DNA of 61,000 nucleotides from Chrysomallon squamiferum (lineage: Eukaryota > Mollusca > Gastropoda > Neomphalida > Peltospiridae), in contig CM022678.1 in assembly GCA_012295275.1 (NCBI GenBank), forward strand, positions 12,798,592 through 12,859,591, in the 5' to 3' direction. The position numbers were made by a program, and so were the translations under genes. Under the pieces are notes generated by a model. That model saw nothing but the letters and a program-made list of their open reading frames with translations, had not been told where the DNA came from and made no database searches. Positions 38,101 to 50,307 of the stretch are shown one piece after another (position 1 is the stretch's first letter; every line of letters begins with the position of its first letter).

Positions 38101-41100
38101 AAATCATCTGACAGTCATGTATCATCCTTCCAAATAAACTTGTTAATAATACACATTGGTGACAGTCACATATCATCCTTCCCGCTAAACTGGTTAATAA
38201 TATTACATCTGACAGTCACCTATCATCCTTCCAAATAAAATTATTAATAATACATATTCCTGACAGTCACGTATCATACTTCCAGCAAAACTGGTTAATA
38301 ATAATAATACATCTGACAGTCACCTATCATCCTTCCAAATAAACTTGTTAATAATACATATTCCTGACAGTCACGTATCATACTTCCAGCAAAACTGGTT
38401 AATAATAATATATCTGACAGTCACGTATCATCCATCCAAATAAACTTGTTAATAATACATATTCCTGACAGTCATGTATCATTCTTTAAGCTAAACTGGT
38501 TAATAATATTATATCTGACAGTCACGTATCATCCTTCCAAATAAACCTTTTAATAATACATATTCCTGACAGTCACGTATCATCCTTCCAAATAAACTTG
38601 TTAATAATACTTATTCATGACAGTCATGTATCATTCTTCAAGCTAAACTGGTTAATAATATTATATCTGACAGTCACGTATCATCCATCGAAATAAACTT
38701 GTTTATAATACATTTTCCTGACAGTCACGTATCGTACTTACAACAAAACTGGTTAATAATAATACGTCTGACAATCACTTATCATCCTTCCAAATAAACG
38801 TTTTAATAATACATATTCCTGACAGTCACGTATCATCCTTCCCGCTAAGCTGGTTAATAATATTACATCAGACAGTCACGAATCATCCTAGCAGCTTAAC
38901 TGGTTAATAAACCGTCTGACAGTCATGTATTGTCCTTAGAAATAAACTTTTTAATAATACATATTCCTGACAGTAACGTATCATACTTCGAAATTCGCTT
39001 GTTAATAATACATCTTTCTGACAGTCACGGATCATCCTTCCCTCTAAACTGATTAATATTAAATCATATGACAGTCACGTATGATCCTTCCGAATAAACT
39101 TGTTAATAATACATATTGCTGACAGTCACGTATCATACTTCCTGCAAAACTGGTTAATAAAAATACATCTGACAGTAACGTATCATACTTCGAAATCCGC
39201 TTGTTAATAATACATATTCCTGACACTCACGGAACATCCTTCCCTCTAAACTCATTAATATTAAATCATCTGACAGTCACGTATCATCCTTCCAAATAAA
39301 CTTGTTAATAGTACACATTAATGAAAGTCACATATCATCCTTCCCGCTAAACTGGTTAATAATATTACATCTGACAGTCACCTATCATCCTTCGAAATAA
39401 ACTTGTTAATAATACATATTCCTGACAGTCACGTATCATCCTTCGAACTAAACTTATTAATGATACATCTGACAGGTAGACAGGTTAATAATAATACATC
39501 TGATAGTTACGTGTCATCCTTCCCGCTAAACTGCTTACTAATATTACAACTGACAGTCACGTATCATCCATCCAAATAAACTTGTTAATAATACATATTC
39601 CTGACAGTCACGTGTCATACTTCCAGCAAAACTGGTTAATAATAATACATCTGACAGTAACGTATCATACTTCGAAATCCGCTTGTTAATAATACATCTT
39701 CCTGACACTCACGGAACATCCTTCCCTCTAAACTCATTAATATTAAATCATCTGACAGTCACGTATCATCCTTCCAAATAAACTTGTTAATAGTACACAT
39801 TACTGAAAGTCACATATCATCCTTCCCGCTAAACTGGTTAATAATATTACATCTGACAGTCACCTATCATCCTTCGAAATAAACTTGTTAATAATACATA
39901 TTCTGACAGTCACGTATCATCCTTCGAACTAAACTTATTAATGATACATCTGACAGGTAGACAGGTTAATAATAATACATCTGATAGTTACGTGTCATCC
40001 TTCCCGCTAAACTGCTTACTAATATTACAACTGACAGTCACGTATCATCCATCCAAATAAACTTGTTAATAATACATATTCCTGACAGTCACGTATCATT
40101 CTTCAACTAAACTGGTTAATAATAATATATCTGACAGTCACGTATCATCCATCCAAATAAACTTGTTAATAATACATATTCCTGACAGTCACGTATCATT
40201 CTTGAAGCTAAACTGGTTAACAATATTATATCTGACAGTCACGTATCATCCTTCCAAATAAACCTTTTAATAATACATATTCCTGACAGTCACGTATCAT
40301 CCTTCCAAATAAACTTGTTAATAATACATATTCCTGACAGTCACGTATCATCCTTCCCGCTAAACTGATTAATAATATTACAACTGACAGTCACGTATCA
40401 TCCTTGCAGTTTAACTGGTTAATATTAAATCGTCTGACAGTCACGTATCATCCTTTCAAATAAACTTTTTAATAATACATATTCCTGAGACTCCTGTATC
40501 ATCCTTCCCGCTAAATTGGTTAATAATATTACATCTGACAGTCACCTATCATCTTTCCAAATAAACTTTTTAATAATACATATATTCCTGACAGTCACGT
40601 ATCTTTCTTCCACCTAAACTGGTTAATAATAATAAATATCTGACAGTCATGTGTGAACCTTCCAAATAATTTTGTTAATAATACATATTCCTGACAGTCA
40701 CGTATCATCCTTCCAGCTAAATTCGTTAATAATATTACATCTGAGAGTGATGTTAGATCCTTGCAAATACACTTGTTAATAATACATATCCCTGACAGTT
40801 GCGTATCATCCTTCCAACTAAACTTGTTAATGATAAATCTGACAGTCAGGTAGACTGGTTAATAATAATACATCTGACAGTCACCTATCATCCTTCCCGG
40901 TAAACTGCTTAATAATATTACAACTGACAGTCACGCATCATCCTTGCAGCTTAACTGGTTAATATTAAATCGTCTGACAGTCAGGTATCGTCCTTTCAAA
41001 TAAACTTGTTAATAATACATATTCCTGAGACTCCTGTATCATCCTTCCCGCTAAAATGGTTAATAATATTACATCTGACAGTCACCTATCATCTTTCCAA

Positions 41101-43693
41101 ATAAACTTTTTAATAATACATATTCCTGACAGTCACGTATCATACTTCCAGCAAAACTGGTTAATAATAATACATCTGACAGTCAGGTGTGATCCTTCCA
41201 AATAAAGTTGTTAATAATACATAGCCCTGAGAGTCGCTTATCATACTTCCAGCTTAACTGGTTAATAATAATACATCCTTCCAGCTAAATCGTGAACGAA
41301 GCATCATGAACAGACATTAATAGAAACATTCTGAAATTATGTTCAGCACAATGATCACACCCATAAACTATTTCTTTTATCTTTTTTCCTCTCTTAAATA
41401 CACGAATAGACCCCTGACGGAGGCATACTGAAAAATATGCCTACGCCAAACTCTTGGCCCTCCCCTTTTTTATGTGTTGGACCTACCCAGAGTGTAATAC
41501 TCACATCTTTCTGAAGTTTATTTAACGCCTCTGTAAAAATGTCATTGGTATTTGTCCCATCATATTTAGTTTTTATATTTTTCATTATTTCTGTGTCCAG
41601 TCTCTGTTCCCACTGAAACAGAAAGGTAAACAAATTTTCAATAACATAAACAGCAACAACTATAACAAAAACAATAAAAAATAAATAAGTATATAAATAA
41701 ATAAATAATGATTCACAAAAGACTAACTGGTTCCATAGTTTTGTCTGACAGATGTTTATATAAAGACTTGTTACATCTTATACAGTTAGATTCACCACAA
41801 TGACACACCCTCTTTCTCAAGCCACCCATAGTTACGATTTTCTTACCTCGGTTTTGAACAAGATGCCCAGTACAATGGCTGATACTTGAACCGCAATCAG
41901 TAGCGTCAAAACAACCACATACTGAAAATATACTAATTAATGTTATTACAACAACAGCAACTATGATATAATACAATAAAAATAGAATTAGTAATAACAG
42001 TAGTAGTAGTAGATGCAATGGTAGTTGTGGTGGTGGTGGTAATAATAATAATCATAATCATAATCATAATCATAATCATAATCATAATCTTAAAAATAAT
42101 AATGATATTTATGTTTTTTTATATATGTACATTAATCTACACACTGAATACATAATTAGTAATTAAAAAAGTAAATTTTATAATAAGAATAATATTTGTG
42201 TTTGTGTATATGTTGCTGTTCATATTAATCGTATATATATTAATATCAGATACACTTAGTATTTTCTATGGTCCCTATAAATGTACCGTTCTTATTCCTG
42301 CCTAACCGGATCTCTCTCTAAAATTTAATTAAATTGTTGTGCATGTTATATCTTCTTTTTATGACTATTAAATTGCATAAATAATTAAAGGTTAATACTT
42401 GATTATATTGTTACATTATATATTTAATATACTTGATTTTTTGGAGTACTTATGTTGATGAGCATGTCAAAAAAAAAAAAAAAAAAAAGAATAATAATAA
42501 TATGAAATCAAAAAAAATAAAAACAAAAACTTTTTAAAATTAAAATAAAACAAACAATAGACAATAAGTAATACTCAGTAAGTAATGTCACTGCATATTT
42601 ATGTATTATAATTCATCGTATGCGTAACATATCCAGACTACGCATGCATACGCAAGTTCGTGACTGTAGTTACATATTTTATTGCCTATGTATACTAGTA
42701 TATCAAAACATGCCAAATAACAAAACTAGTGACGTACTAATGATAGCAGACACACACTGGTTGAAATGGCGGCAAAGATTCCGATTATACCAAACGCTAA
42801 CGTAGCCGCTCCTCCCGTAAGCAACACGATCGCGCCGTCTCTGACAAAAGCCTCGTTAACGACGTCAGTGTTGATGAAACTACTGAAGTTACTGAAGAAC
42901 GAGTTTTCATCAAGTATGACCCATATTCCCGTTCCAACTGCTGCAGCTCCAATTAGCTGTGAAAATGGTTGTCACACGAGAAATGCATGAATAAGATTTC
43001 AAAAACGTATAAACTAGGTAGTCGTGTAGTAAGAAACTTAAAATCTTTAAATATGTATTTATAAGTAAATAATATTTTTTTCATTATCTTCAGAATTTAA
43101 TAAGAATGAATATATGTTAAGATTTTGAAAAAGCATGATGAAATGGTCATGTAGTAAGAAATAAAAATCAGTAAATATATTATGTGTAAGTAAATAGTAT
43201 TTTTGTTCATTTCTTCAGAATTTAGCTAATTTGAACAACATACGTGAATAAGATTTTAAAAAAACAAGATAAAATATTAATGTAATACGAAATTTAAAAT
43301 CGATTTTATGAGTGTGTGTGTGTGTGTAAATAGTATTTTTATTCATATCTTCAAAATTTATTAAGTAAGAATAGAGTTAAGATGATTTTTTTAAAAATCC
43401 GTTTTCAAATGATCATGAATTAATAAATAAAAATTAGTAAATAATTACGGAAACTAACTAAATATTTGTAATTTAATTTTGTTAATTATTTGTAAAATTT
43501 AGTAAATAAATAAAAATAGAATTTACAGATAATAATAATACTTTAAATAATATTTATGATAATATCAAGATGAATTTCTGATACTTGTAGTCGAAGATCT
43601 ATGGAGTATAATTATTTTTAAATGACTAAATCTTACCAGTATAGGAATGTTGAAGAAAATGATGGAAAATCGCAAACACCCCTTTAGTGTCAT
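32125..43693 (-). CDS. Tetraspanin, six supported exons plus a candidate terminal exon
   Basis: Joined CDS (minus): 43637-43693, 42738-42956, 41847-41921, 41505-41612, 33177-33356, 32651-32734, and tentatively 32125-32169. All joins are in phase 0. Seen: MTLKGCLRFSIIFFNIPIL gives the cytoplasmic start and TM1. The second exon carries the small loop and TM2, the third TM3 (YVVVLTLLIAVQVSAIVLGI), the fourth and fifth the large extracellular loop with CCG, ETCC, NKC and a final GC (six Cys). The sixth carries the start of TM4 (YQGVIIGLGTSILGLQ). Known: tetraspanins are four-pass membrane organisers, and the 75-base TM3 exon and 84-base pre-TM4 exon match common tetraspanin exon sizes. The intracellular loop lacks the usual Cys-Cys. 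The intron between exons 4 and 5 is about 8.1 kb and mostly minisatellite. Subfamily not determined. Confidence 0.92.
32651..32734 (-). CDS. Tetraspanin exon: final Cys and start of TM4 (84 bases)
   Basis: The acceptor taatttcag and donor CAG|gtaaac bound 28 codons, GCKSHIEQLFINYQGVIIGL then GTSILGLQ. In the family the next exon finishes TM4 and the short tail. Confidence 0.94.
33177..33356 (-). CDS. Tetraspanin exon: CCG motif and cysteine knot of the large loop
   Basis: The acceptor acctatttcag and donor CAG|gtgaaa bound 60 codons. QKCCGWKNGTDFD starts the variable region. KIPETCCKSS and NKCVTA supply the other cysteines. Three NxT/NxS sequons are visible (NGT, NRT, NKT). It sits directly beside the giant minisatellite. 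Confidence 0.94.
33475..41290. repeat. Giant intronic minisatellite, unit about 50 bp, about 7.8 kb
   Basis: Roughly 150 imperfect units occupy nearly the whole intron between two tetraspanin loop exons. The core is (g)ttaataatacat-attcctgacagtcac-gtatcatccttcc-aaataaactt. Variants alternate: a ...catctgacagtcacctatc... form, an ...agcaaaactgg... form and a ...ccctctaaactgatt... form. Longer periods exist: 304 bp (35066 against 35370) and 482 bp (39229 against 39711). The open frames in it are repeat artefacts. Confidence 0.97.
41505..41612 (-). CDS. Tetraspanin exon: large loop helices A and B
   Basis: The acceptor ttctgtttcag and donor GAT|gtgagt bound 36 codons. WEQRLDTEIMKNIKTKYDG to LNKLQKD precedes the CCG motif exactly as in the family. 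Confidence 0.94.
41847..41921 (-). CDS. Tetraspanin exon: TM3 (75 bases)
   Basis: The acceptor atattttcag and donor GAG|gtaaga bound 25 codons, YVVVLTLLIAVQVSAIVLGI then LFKTE. The length is typical for this tetraspanin exon. Confidence 0.94.
41993..42089. repeat. TAG/GTA, GGT and CATAAT simple repeats
   Basis: Consecutive short arrays just upstream (gene sense) of the TM3 exon, ending in several (AATCAT) copies. Confidence 0.85.
42738..42956 (-). CDS. Tetraspanin exon: TM1 end, small loop, TM2
   Basis: The acceptor attttcacag and donor TTA|gtacgt bound 73 codons. LIGAAAVGTGIWVILDENSF completes TM1 and enters the small extracellular loop. AIVLLTGGAATLAFGIIGIF is TM2. It ends VCLLSL, which joins YVVVLTLL. 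Confidence 0.93.
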
Positions 43694-43715
43694 TACTGTG
43701 ATAGTGGTAAAAAAT
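43637..43715 (-). CDS. Tetraspanin exon with start codon and TM1
   Basis: Acceptor-like atttcag at 43716-43722; 5' UTR 43694-43715; ATG at 43693; donor CTG|gtaaga. It encodes MTLKGCLRFSIIFFNIPIL (19 codons). A non-coding first exon probably lies further right. Confidence 0.9.
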
Positions 43716-43729
43716 CTGAAATAATAATA

Positions 43730-43735
<6 letters not shown>

Positions 43736-43789
<54 letters not shown>

Positions 43790-43790
43790 T
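43736..43790. repeat. (AAT)n microsatellite
   Basis: A perfect AAT array beside the acceptor of the tetraspanin start exon. The Leu-run frame on the minus strand is an artefact. Confidence 0.95.
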
Positions 43791-44239
43791 CATTATCATC
43801 ATCAACAACAACAATAAAAATAATAATAAATAACAGTAATACCAATAATAATTACTATCATGATTTCAGTGAAATAAACGCTATTTTATTTATAAAAGAA
43901 AATATAGTCATGAAATAAAAATCAAAAATAATAAATCCATAGGTACATGTATGAAATAATTAACTGATGCTGTTTGTTATTTCATTTTTGATAGGACGCG
44001 TGGAATTAACAGTGTTTCAGAACGCAGGAAGTCACCTTTTAGAAATATCATTAAAAGACTGAGTCTATGAGCCGTTCCTCTCCCTCTCTTCGCCTAATAT
44101 TTATTGCATTTCGTTTAGTTCATGTCTTATCTATTTTTAATTAATACACTTAGGTGTGGCCGAGGCACTGCAGGGTGTCTGAGGGTAACTGTCCCATTTG
44201 ACACGTTGTAAATCTGGACCTGCATTTACTTTTACTTAT

Positions 44240-44490
<251 letters not shown>

Positions 44491-44684
44491 TTAGTATATC
44501 ACATGCAAGTCGATCACCATGACAACGTGTACATGTTTTTGAACATCATGTTAATTTGTACTAGAACCTCGAGGCAGATAGCGTGAGAACTATGACCTAT
44601 ATCAACACTTGCAGATAAATACAAAAAACCCTTTAAAACTGTGCAGTTCAGTGACTGTTACTTCATCAAATAAGAAAACAAACA

Positions 44685-44845
44685 AACAAAAAATAAATAA
44701 ATAAATAAATAAAACAAATAAATAACAAAATAAATATCAAAACAAATAAATAACAAAATAAATAAATTAAATAAATAAATAAATAAATAATAAATAAATA
44801 GGTAAATAAATTAGTAAATAACAAAACAAATAAATAAATAAAAGA
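44685..44845. repeat. (AAAT)n-type microsatellite
   Basis: Degenerate AAAT/AACA repeats. The minus frame over it (Leu/Phe/Tyr-rich) is an artefact. Confidence 0.9.
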
Positions 44846-45063
44846 TACAAACACATACTGGTAGTATGTAAAGAAAACAGAAATTAAAAAAAAAAAAAAA
44901 AAAAATTCAGTGTTTCGACAGCATTTTCCATTGTTATTGTATCATGTCTAAGCAGTTTAAATCTGTGAAGGTAAAGAAATTCATCAACAATACAGTCAGA
45001 TAACAAAAATGTGAAATATTTTTCTATATAACACGTAAAAAACAAACGTCAGATAACAAACAC

Positions 45064-45095
<32 letters not shown>

Positions 45096-45203
45096 AGAAC
45101 TCCATCTATTTACATAAAACATATTACATACATTCCTGATATAAAAATAAAAATATGTATATTTCGATAGAGCTTTTGCCAAACTAAATAAAGTTTTATA
45201 AAT

Positions 45204-45264
45204 TAATAATAAATAAATAAATAAATAATAAATAAATAACTAAATAAATAAATTAATTAATTAA

Positions 45265-45307
<43 letters not shown>

Positions 45308-45345
45308 ACAAATAAATAAATAAATAATAAATAAATAAATAAACT
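45204..45345. repeat. (AAAT)n microsatellite
   Basis: A long TAAA run with few interruptions. Confidence 0.93.
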
Positions 45346-45771
45346 CTACTAAATTAACTGCTCATGCTTATTTCAACAAGCTAACAAACAACAAATACGT
45401 ATTTTTTCTACTTTCTTTTTTTTCTTTTTTTCCCTCCACAATGAATGTTTAGCCATACAAGTGACGCGTTGTACAGGAAGTTCGTTGTTTTATTACTCTT
45501 TACATTTAAAATGTCACAAACCCAATACCCAATACTATAATGAGATATTTAACAAAACTGTATAAATCCAGAGAAAATTGAAAAAAAAAAATAAAAACAA
45601 TAAAAACAATGTTTTACTCGGGTTTCGAGGAAACAAATCACGAAACTGTTTGGAACGAGAAAAAAACGATTTGAAGCAGCCGAGTGGGAGTTAACGCATT
45701 TCAAACAAACAACTGTTGTAAACAAGTAAAAGAAATCGTCTTGCAGTAAAATCTATACTCACTCGACATTG

Positions 45772-45806
45772 ATCTATCGACTGCTCAAACGTCATCGCGC
45801 GAACTT
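45772..45806 (-). other. Candidate 5' non-coding exon of the tetraspanin
   Basis: On the minus strand a CpG-containing stretch (ttcgcgcgatgacgtttgag) follows ttttgttaag and ends at TGTCGA|gtgagtatag, a good donor. It contains an ATG whose frame would overlap the real start codon out of frame, that is, an upstream ORF. Speculative. Confidence 0.3.
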
Positions 45807-46198
45807 AACAAAAACATAAAACACAAAGACATGAAAATAACCTTGTTTACTTTATTAATATTTTATTTCTGCTTATTGATAATGTTGCCTGTGAAATGGC
45901 AGCAGCTGAAGAATTTTCTCTTTTAAATTTTTTTTAAAACAAAAGGCTAATAATTAACATCAAGTTAAATAAAAAGTAGTTTTTTTTCATCTGTATAAAT
46001 TAATATATGCTTGATGATGATAATAATGATCGTGATGATTAATTATAACAAGAATAATAATTAAAATACTAATATCAATAACAATAAATAAATAAGTAAA
46101 TAAATAAATAATTGAAAAATAGAAACCAAAAAATCTCCTTCTCAAATAAATAAGTAATGTTTGTTCAAACGACTCAATAATAAAATAATTTAATCATT

Positions 46199-46203
<5 letters not shown>

Positions 46204-46264
<61 letters not shown>
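46204..46264. repeat. (CA)n microsatellite
   Basis: About 60 bases of perfect CA. Confidence 0.96.
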
Positions 46265-46268
<4 letters not shown>

Positions 46269-47335
46269 CGTTTTTATATGTATATTTTACACAATATACT
46301 TCGAATATATTCATATACAACTAAAGCTTTACACATATATAAAATGTTTCTGGAGGTAAATGTAACAGCGAGTAGAAAACCAGTGAAGCATATAAAATGT
46401 AATTAATTTAATTATTGCAAACACTGAGCTTAGTGCCTGGACATGACGCAGCTGTCGCTGTATCTCGAGGGGCGGTGTCCACGATGTCGTTAAATTCCAC
46501 AATAATTTTTGTTATTGATCGAAAGCCATGTAATAAATTGTTTATATATATATGTATTATTATTATTTTTTACCCCCTGAAAGAATAATCTAATGAAGAA
46601 ATTAATGAAGTGATAGCCGAAAGGATGATAGATAAATACAAATGTATCGGTGTTTTAAATATTTTAATTTGTTGTACAATTTGCAGACTGAGAAAATTGT
46701 TGCTTAGCAACAAGATATATTTTACAAAACCTTCCCTTGAACAGAATGACACATGTGATGTTTTCCACATAGGAATGAACTGTTCAAAAAACATTTGTAA
46801 CATACATTTTCTCTTCGTAACTATTTGTTTAGGATGTTCTGATAACGATAAAGAATTTCAGGTGTTCTACTTGTTGTTGTTGTTGGTGGTGGTGGTTATG
46901 CTGCTGTTGATTTTGTTAGTTTTGTTGGTATTATATCAAGAAATATTTTTCACAAGATCAAGCTGACAAAAACAAATGTACGTCAAACCATTTCTCGTCG
47001 TGTCTCATTCATTCACAACATTTTGATTAACGGGATAAAAATTAAAATGATTTCTTCTCTAACTCCAGCTCCGTAACATGCAAATGTCTTTTTAATTATT
47101 ACTATTTATTACTACTTTTTATTACTACTTTTTATTATTACCTCTCTAATCTCAGTCTGATTGTTAATCAATGCAATGCAAGCTGGTAATAAAAACCACA
47201 GAAAACTCTTTATAATCAGCACGAGTTTCACGATTCACATGGTGTGCGCAGTCAACCGTGACGTTAAAAAATAAACAAGTAAATAAGTAAATATGACTCA
47301 CATGGGTGGAAAGGAAGACAGGTAAAGAGATAGAG

Positions 47336-47336
<1 letters not shown>
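46265..47336. other. Non-coding stretch, a small GC-richer island near 46425-46500
   Basis: No gene recognised. Around 46440 the sequence is less AT-rich (gacgcagctgtcgctgtatc) and has a 16-codon ORF (MTQLSLYLEGRCPRCR) that I cannot assign. The 118-codon frame at 46610-46966 looks like chance plus a TTG/GTT repeat. Confidence 0.4.

Positions 47337-47391
<55 letters not shown>
47337..47391. repeat. (TG)n microsatellite
   Basis: A perfect TG run; further interrupted TG/TATG and CA tracts continue to about 47560. The Cys/Val and His/Thr frames here are artefacts. Confidence 0.96.
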
Positions 47392-47392
<1 letters not shown>

Positions 47393-47639
47393 ATAATTAA
47401 AATTCTGCTCTCACATACATACATGCATATAGTATATGCGTGTGTATGTGTATAAATTTGTATGTGTGTGTGTGTGTGTTTGTTGTGTGTGTATGCATAC
47501 AAACGTGTACACACACACACACACACACATATATAAACACACACACAATTCATATGGACACAAGCAAATACTATATTCATCTGTACGTTTGTATGTATGT
47601 ATGTACGTATATATGTAAGAGAGTAGAAACTGAATTATT

Positions 47640-48460
47640 AAAGTTAAGTAGCATTGACTAACAAGGACAGAACTAAGGACATCGACAGGCCTCATCCACG
47701 AATTCACATCTCTGCATTAAACTGCAGCTTTGCTCCATCTTTTCGATAAAGCATTTTAAACAGAGAATCCTAACTGCAGGAATTATTGATTGCTAATGTT
47801 GCAGACTGGAAGGTGGGATCAGAGCTGGCAAGACGCAAAGGAGAAGGCGCGGATCGATTGGAAGCTTAATTAAAACAGCGTTAATTGTACACACAGGCCT
47901 CGTAAAATTAGTCCATATATACCAACCCGGTAACAGTACGAGTGTATAACGTTGTATGTTTGTATGTGTGTGTGTGTTGTGTGTGTCTGTATGTGGGTAT
48001 GACTGTGTTTGTCTGTGTGTGTATGTGTGTATGTCTGTATGTGTTTATGTGTGTGTATTATGGTGTGATACAGACTGACTGTGTGTAACTCATGTATTTA
48101 TGTATGTATGTAGTTATGTATGTATTATTTGGGTGTGGGTTTATATTAGTCATCAGTTCTTCTTTGTATACAATCATTATGTATAATTTTTTATACGGCA
48201 ATAGACTGTAGTTAAGTGTACGTAGTGCGTCTCAAAAATGTAGTGGGTACACAAACATGAGTCATGATTGTACGTCAGTACGTTCGTTAAAATAATTCTC
48301 TAGTACGAGCATAAACTACAAAGTGTACATTTACATACAATTATAAATTTATATCCCATACTATTCACGTTCTTAGAAAGTAGCTAAGTATGCAAAAGTC
48401 TTAAAATAAATGATACGTTTGAAAACACAGATCACTAAACTATTCGGTTGCGTGTCTTGC
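47640..48460. other. Non-coding, with a complex unique block and a TGTG/TATG-rich block
   Basis: 47690-47930 is unique mixed-composition sequence without a coding frame. 47945-48130 is rich in TGTGTATG. Nothing else recognised. Confidence 0.4.
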
Positions 48461-48599
48461 AGCAGAATATGATTCTTCAAATGAACATTTGTATTCCAAG
48501 TATCGTCTGTCTTTGAAAATATACACTATATGTTAATTGATTATATGCTAAGAGTTCATTTGCAAATGGGTTTCTGAAATAGATGTTTTTTAAACGGAC

Positions 48600-49022
48600 G
48601 ATGCTCCCGATATATTTATATATATCCTTTGTTAAGAGTATGTAGAAGCACTTACGTATGTATATAGAATCAAATAGTGTACGTCTATGTCTAGCGTATA
48701 CTTTACGTTTCTTAAATAACTTTAAGAACATGTTGAAAGACTGTCGTATTCTTTACGATTTATAGATCACGTTAAGAACACGTAGGAAACCGTAGTAATA
48801 TACGTATATATCTATCGTATTCTTTAATCTTTACGTTTCATAAATAACTTTTAGAACTTTTAGAGACAGTTAAATAATGTAACTTTATATCTTTCGTATT
48901 TTTTGCGACTTATCGATAACGTTAAGAACATGTAGAAACACTTTATGTTCGTATGTTACATACATCGTATTCTTTAGGTGTCACTGATAACATGAATACG
49001 TACAACTAAGTCTACATGTGTG
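48600..49022. repeat. Degenerate minisatellite, period about 70-80 bp, left part
   Basis: tcgtattcttta recurs near 48746, 48818, 48894 and 48966, each followed by a variant of ataacgttaagaacatgta. The series resumes after the transposon at 50311 and 50369. Confidence 0.7.
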
Positions 49023-49024
49023 TA

Positions 49025-50307
49025 GGGTAAGACCGGGTAATTCTGGCCCCCGAGGTCTATTATGACTTGCTGTCGCTACACTGCTGTGTCCAAATTTCTG
49101 GAACCTTGTTGATATAAATAGAACTTTCCTGTCTCTCAATGGAAGAAAGATGTAGGTAATCAGCCATTTACACATGGAGTATAGTGGCCATGGAAAGTAA
49201 TGAAAACAACAAGTTTGTAAACAAGTGCATTTTGAGGTTTCAAAAGTGAGTGTTATTTGTTTAGTCCTATAGGTATCAGTTTAGTTATAACAGGTAAACA
49301 TATAATCAGTTATTAAGTTCAGCAGAACTTGATTAATATGTGATAATTAGGCAAGAAATACGTGTTTTATTTTACTCCACCACTTGGGGGAAGTTCTGGC
49401 CCCCATGGATTTGGCCCCCATATATGGTGATGAAATCAATAGTTTTGGCATTGATAGAGTCCATTCTGAGTTTTACTTAAGTTTTTTTGAAACAATTGAA
49501 AGCCCACGGTCCATCTGGTGGGGCACGTTGTCAAACTTGAAATAAAATCAAGAGGATGAGGCATTGACAGCAGAGGAAAGTGTCAAGCGCTATGAAGAAG
49601 AGTTGGCAGAGAAGAAGAAGCAGAAGGAGAAAGAAAAAGCAAACAAAACAAAGGTAAGAGCGGCAAAACTATAAAAAGAAAAAAAAAAAAAAAAAAAAAA
49701 GAATGAAGAAGAAGAAACCAAAGTCAAAATGGAAGTTCAGTTTGAATGTTACAGCAGAACCAGTGGATGCAGTCAAAGAAAACGTTGATGGTGATGAGTC
49801 TGAACTAGAAGACAGAGATGTAGTAGATACACAAGGAAAATGTGAATTCTGTGGCAGAGTTGATGATGGAATGAATTCTGACGAGTTCATAGGATGTGAC
49901 GTGTGCCCATATTGGTATTGTCTTGATCCTTGCGCAAACCTCGAAATCCCAGCTGGTGCAGACTTGAAAGATATTGTATTCTTATGTCATATTTGTCAAG
50001 GAGTTTAGTTTATTGAAGTTTTGAATCTGTCTTGTATTATGATTAGGATTATCTATTATTAGCAGTAAACAATGGTTGCATAGCAGTAATCTGTACAACA
50101 AATTTGAGGACCAAACTACACCATGAATGTGGGGGCCAGATTTACCCCATTTCAAAAGTATAAGCACTATGCATCTAGTGTTTGTGTATTTTGAAGCAGA
50201 AATAGCTATACTACACATTATTCACTCCGTTTTGTTATTTCCTTTTGTCTGTGAAACTGTAGGTGAGGATGAATGGAAAAGGGGGTCAGAATTACCCCAC
50301 CCAACCC
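49025..50307 (+). mobile_element. pogo-like DNA transposon, internally deleted, 1283 bp
   Basis: The ends are imperfect inverted repeats: left gggtaagaccgggtaattct then ggccccc; right, on the minus strand, gggttgggtggggtaattct then gacccccttt. TA lies on each side (49023-49024, 50308-50309). Related blocks of the type ggccccc/gggggcc also occur inside (about 49390-49425 and 50131-50146). The interior retains only a C-terminal transposase segment (about 49550-50008). TA duplication and the C-terminal zinc finger fit the pogo branch of Tc1/mariner. Confidence 0.85.
49550..50008 (+). pseudogene. C-terminal remnant of pogo-like transposase with PHD-like finger
   Basis: One reading goes from EALTAEESVKRYEEELAEKK, a charged helix, through an in-frame stop (AAKL*) and a poly(A)-expanded Lys run. 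It continues into the open frame 49703-50008 with KCEFCGRVDD, then IGCDVCPYWYCLDPC, then FLCHICQGV. The C-x2-C, C-x2-C, W-Y-C and C-x2-C pattern is PHD/RING-like and is common at the end of transposases of this type. The DDE core and DNA-binding N-terminus are absent, so it cannot move on its own. Confidence 0.8.

Noticed and set aside
33475-41290. CRISPR-like regularly spaced repeats
   Set aside because: Units are contiguous and degenerate without unique spacers; the setting is an animal intron, so this is a minisatellite.
46610-46966. 118-codon plus-strand ORF with a Leu/Val-rich segment
   Set aside because: The hydrophobic part is a TTG/GTT repeat; the rest has no recognisable motif or splice context.
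48477-48731. 84-codon minus-strand ORF
   Set aside because: It overlaps the start of a degenerate minisatellite and has no recognisable domain.
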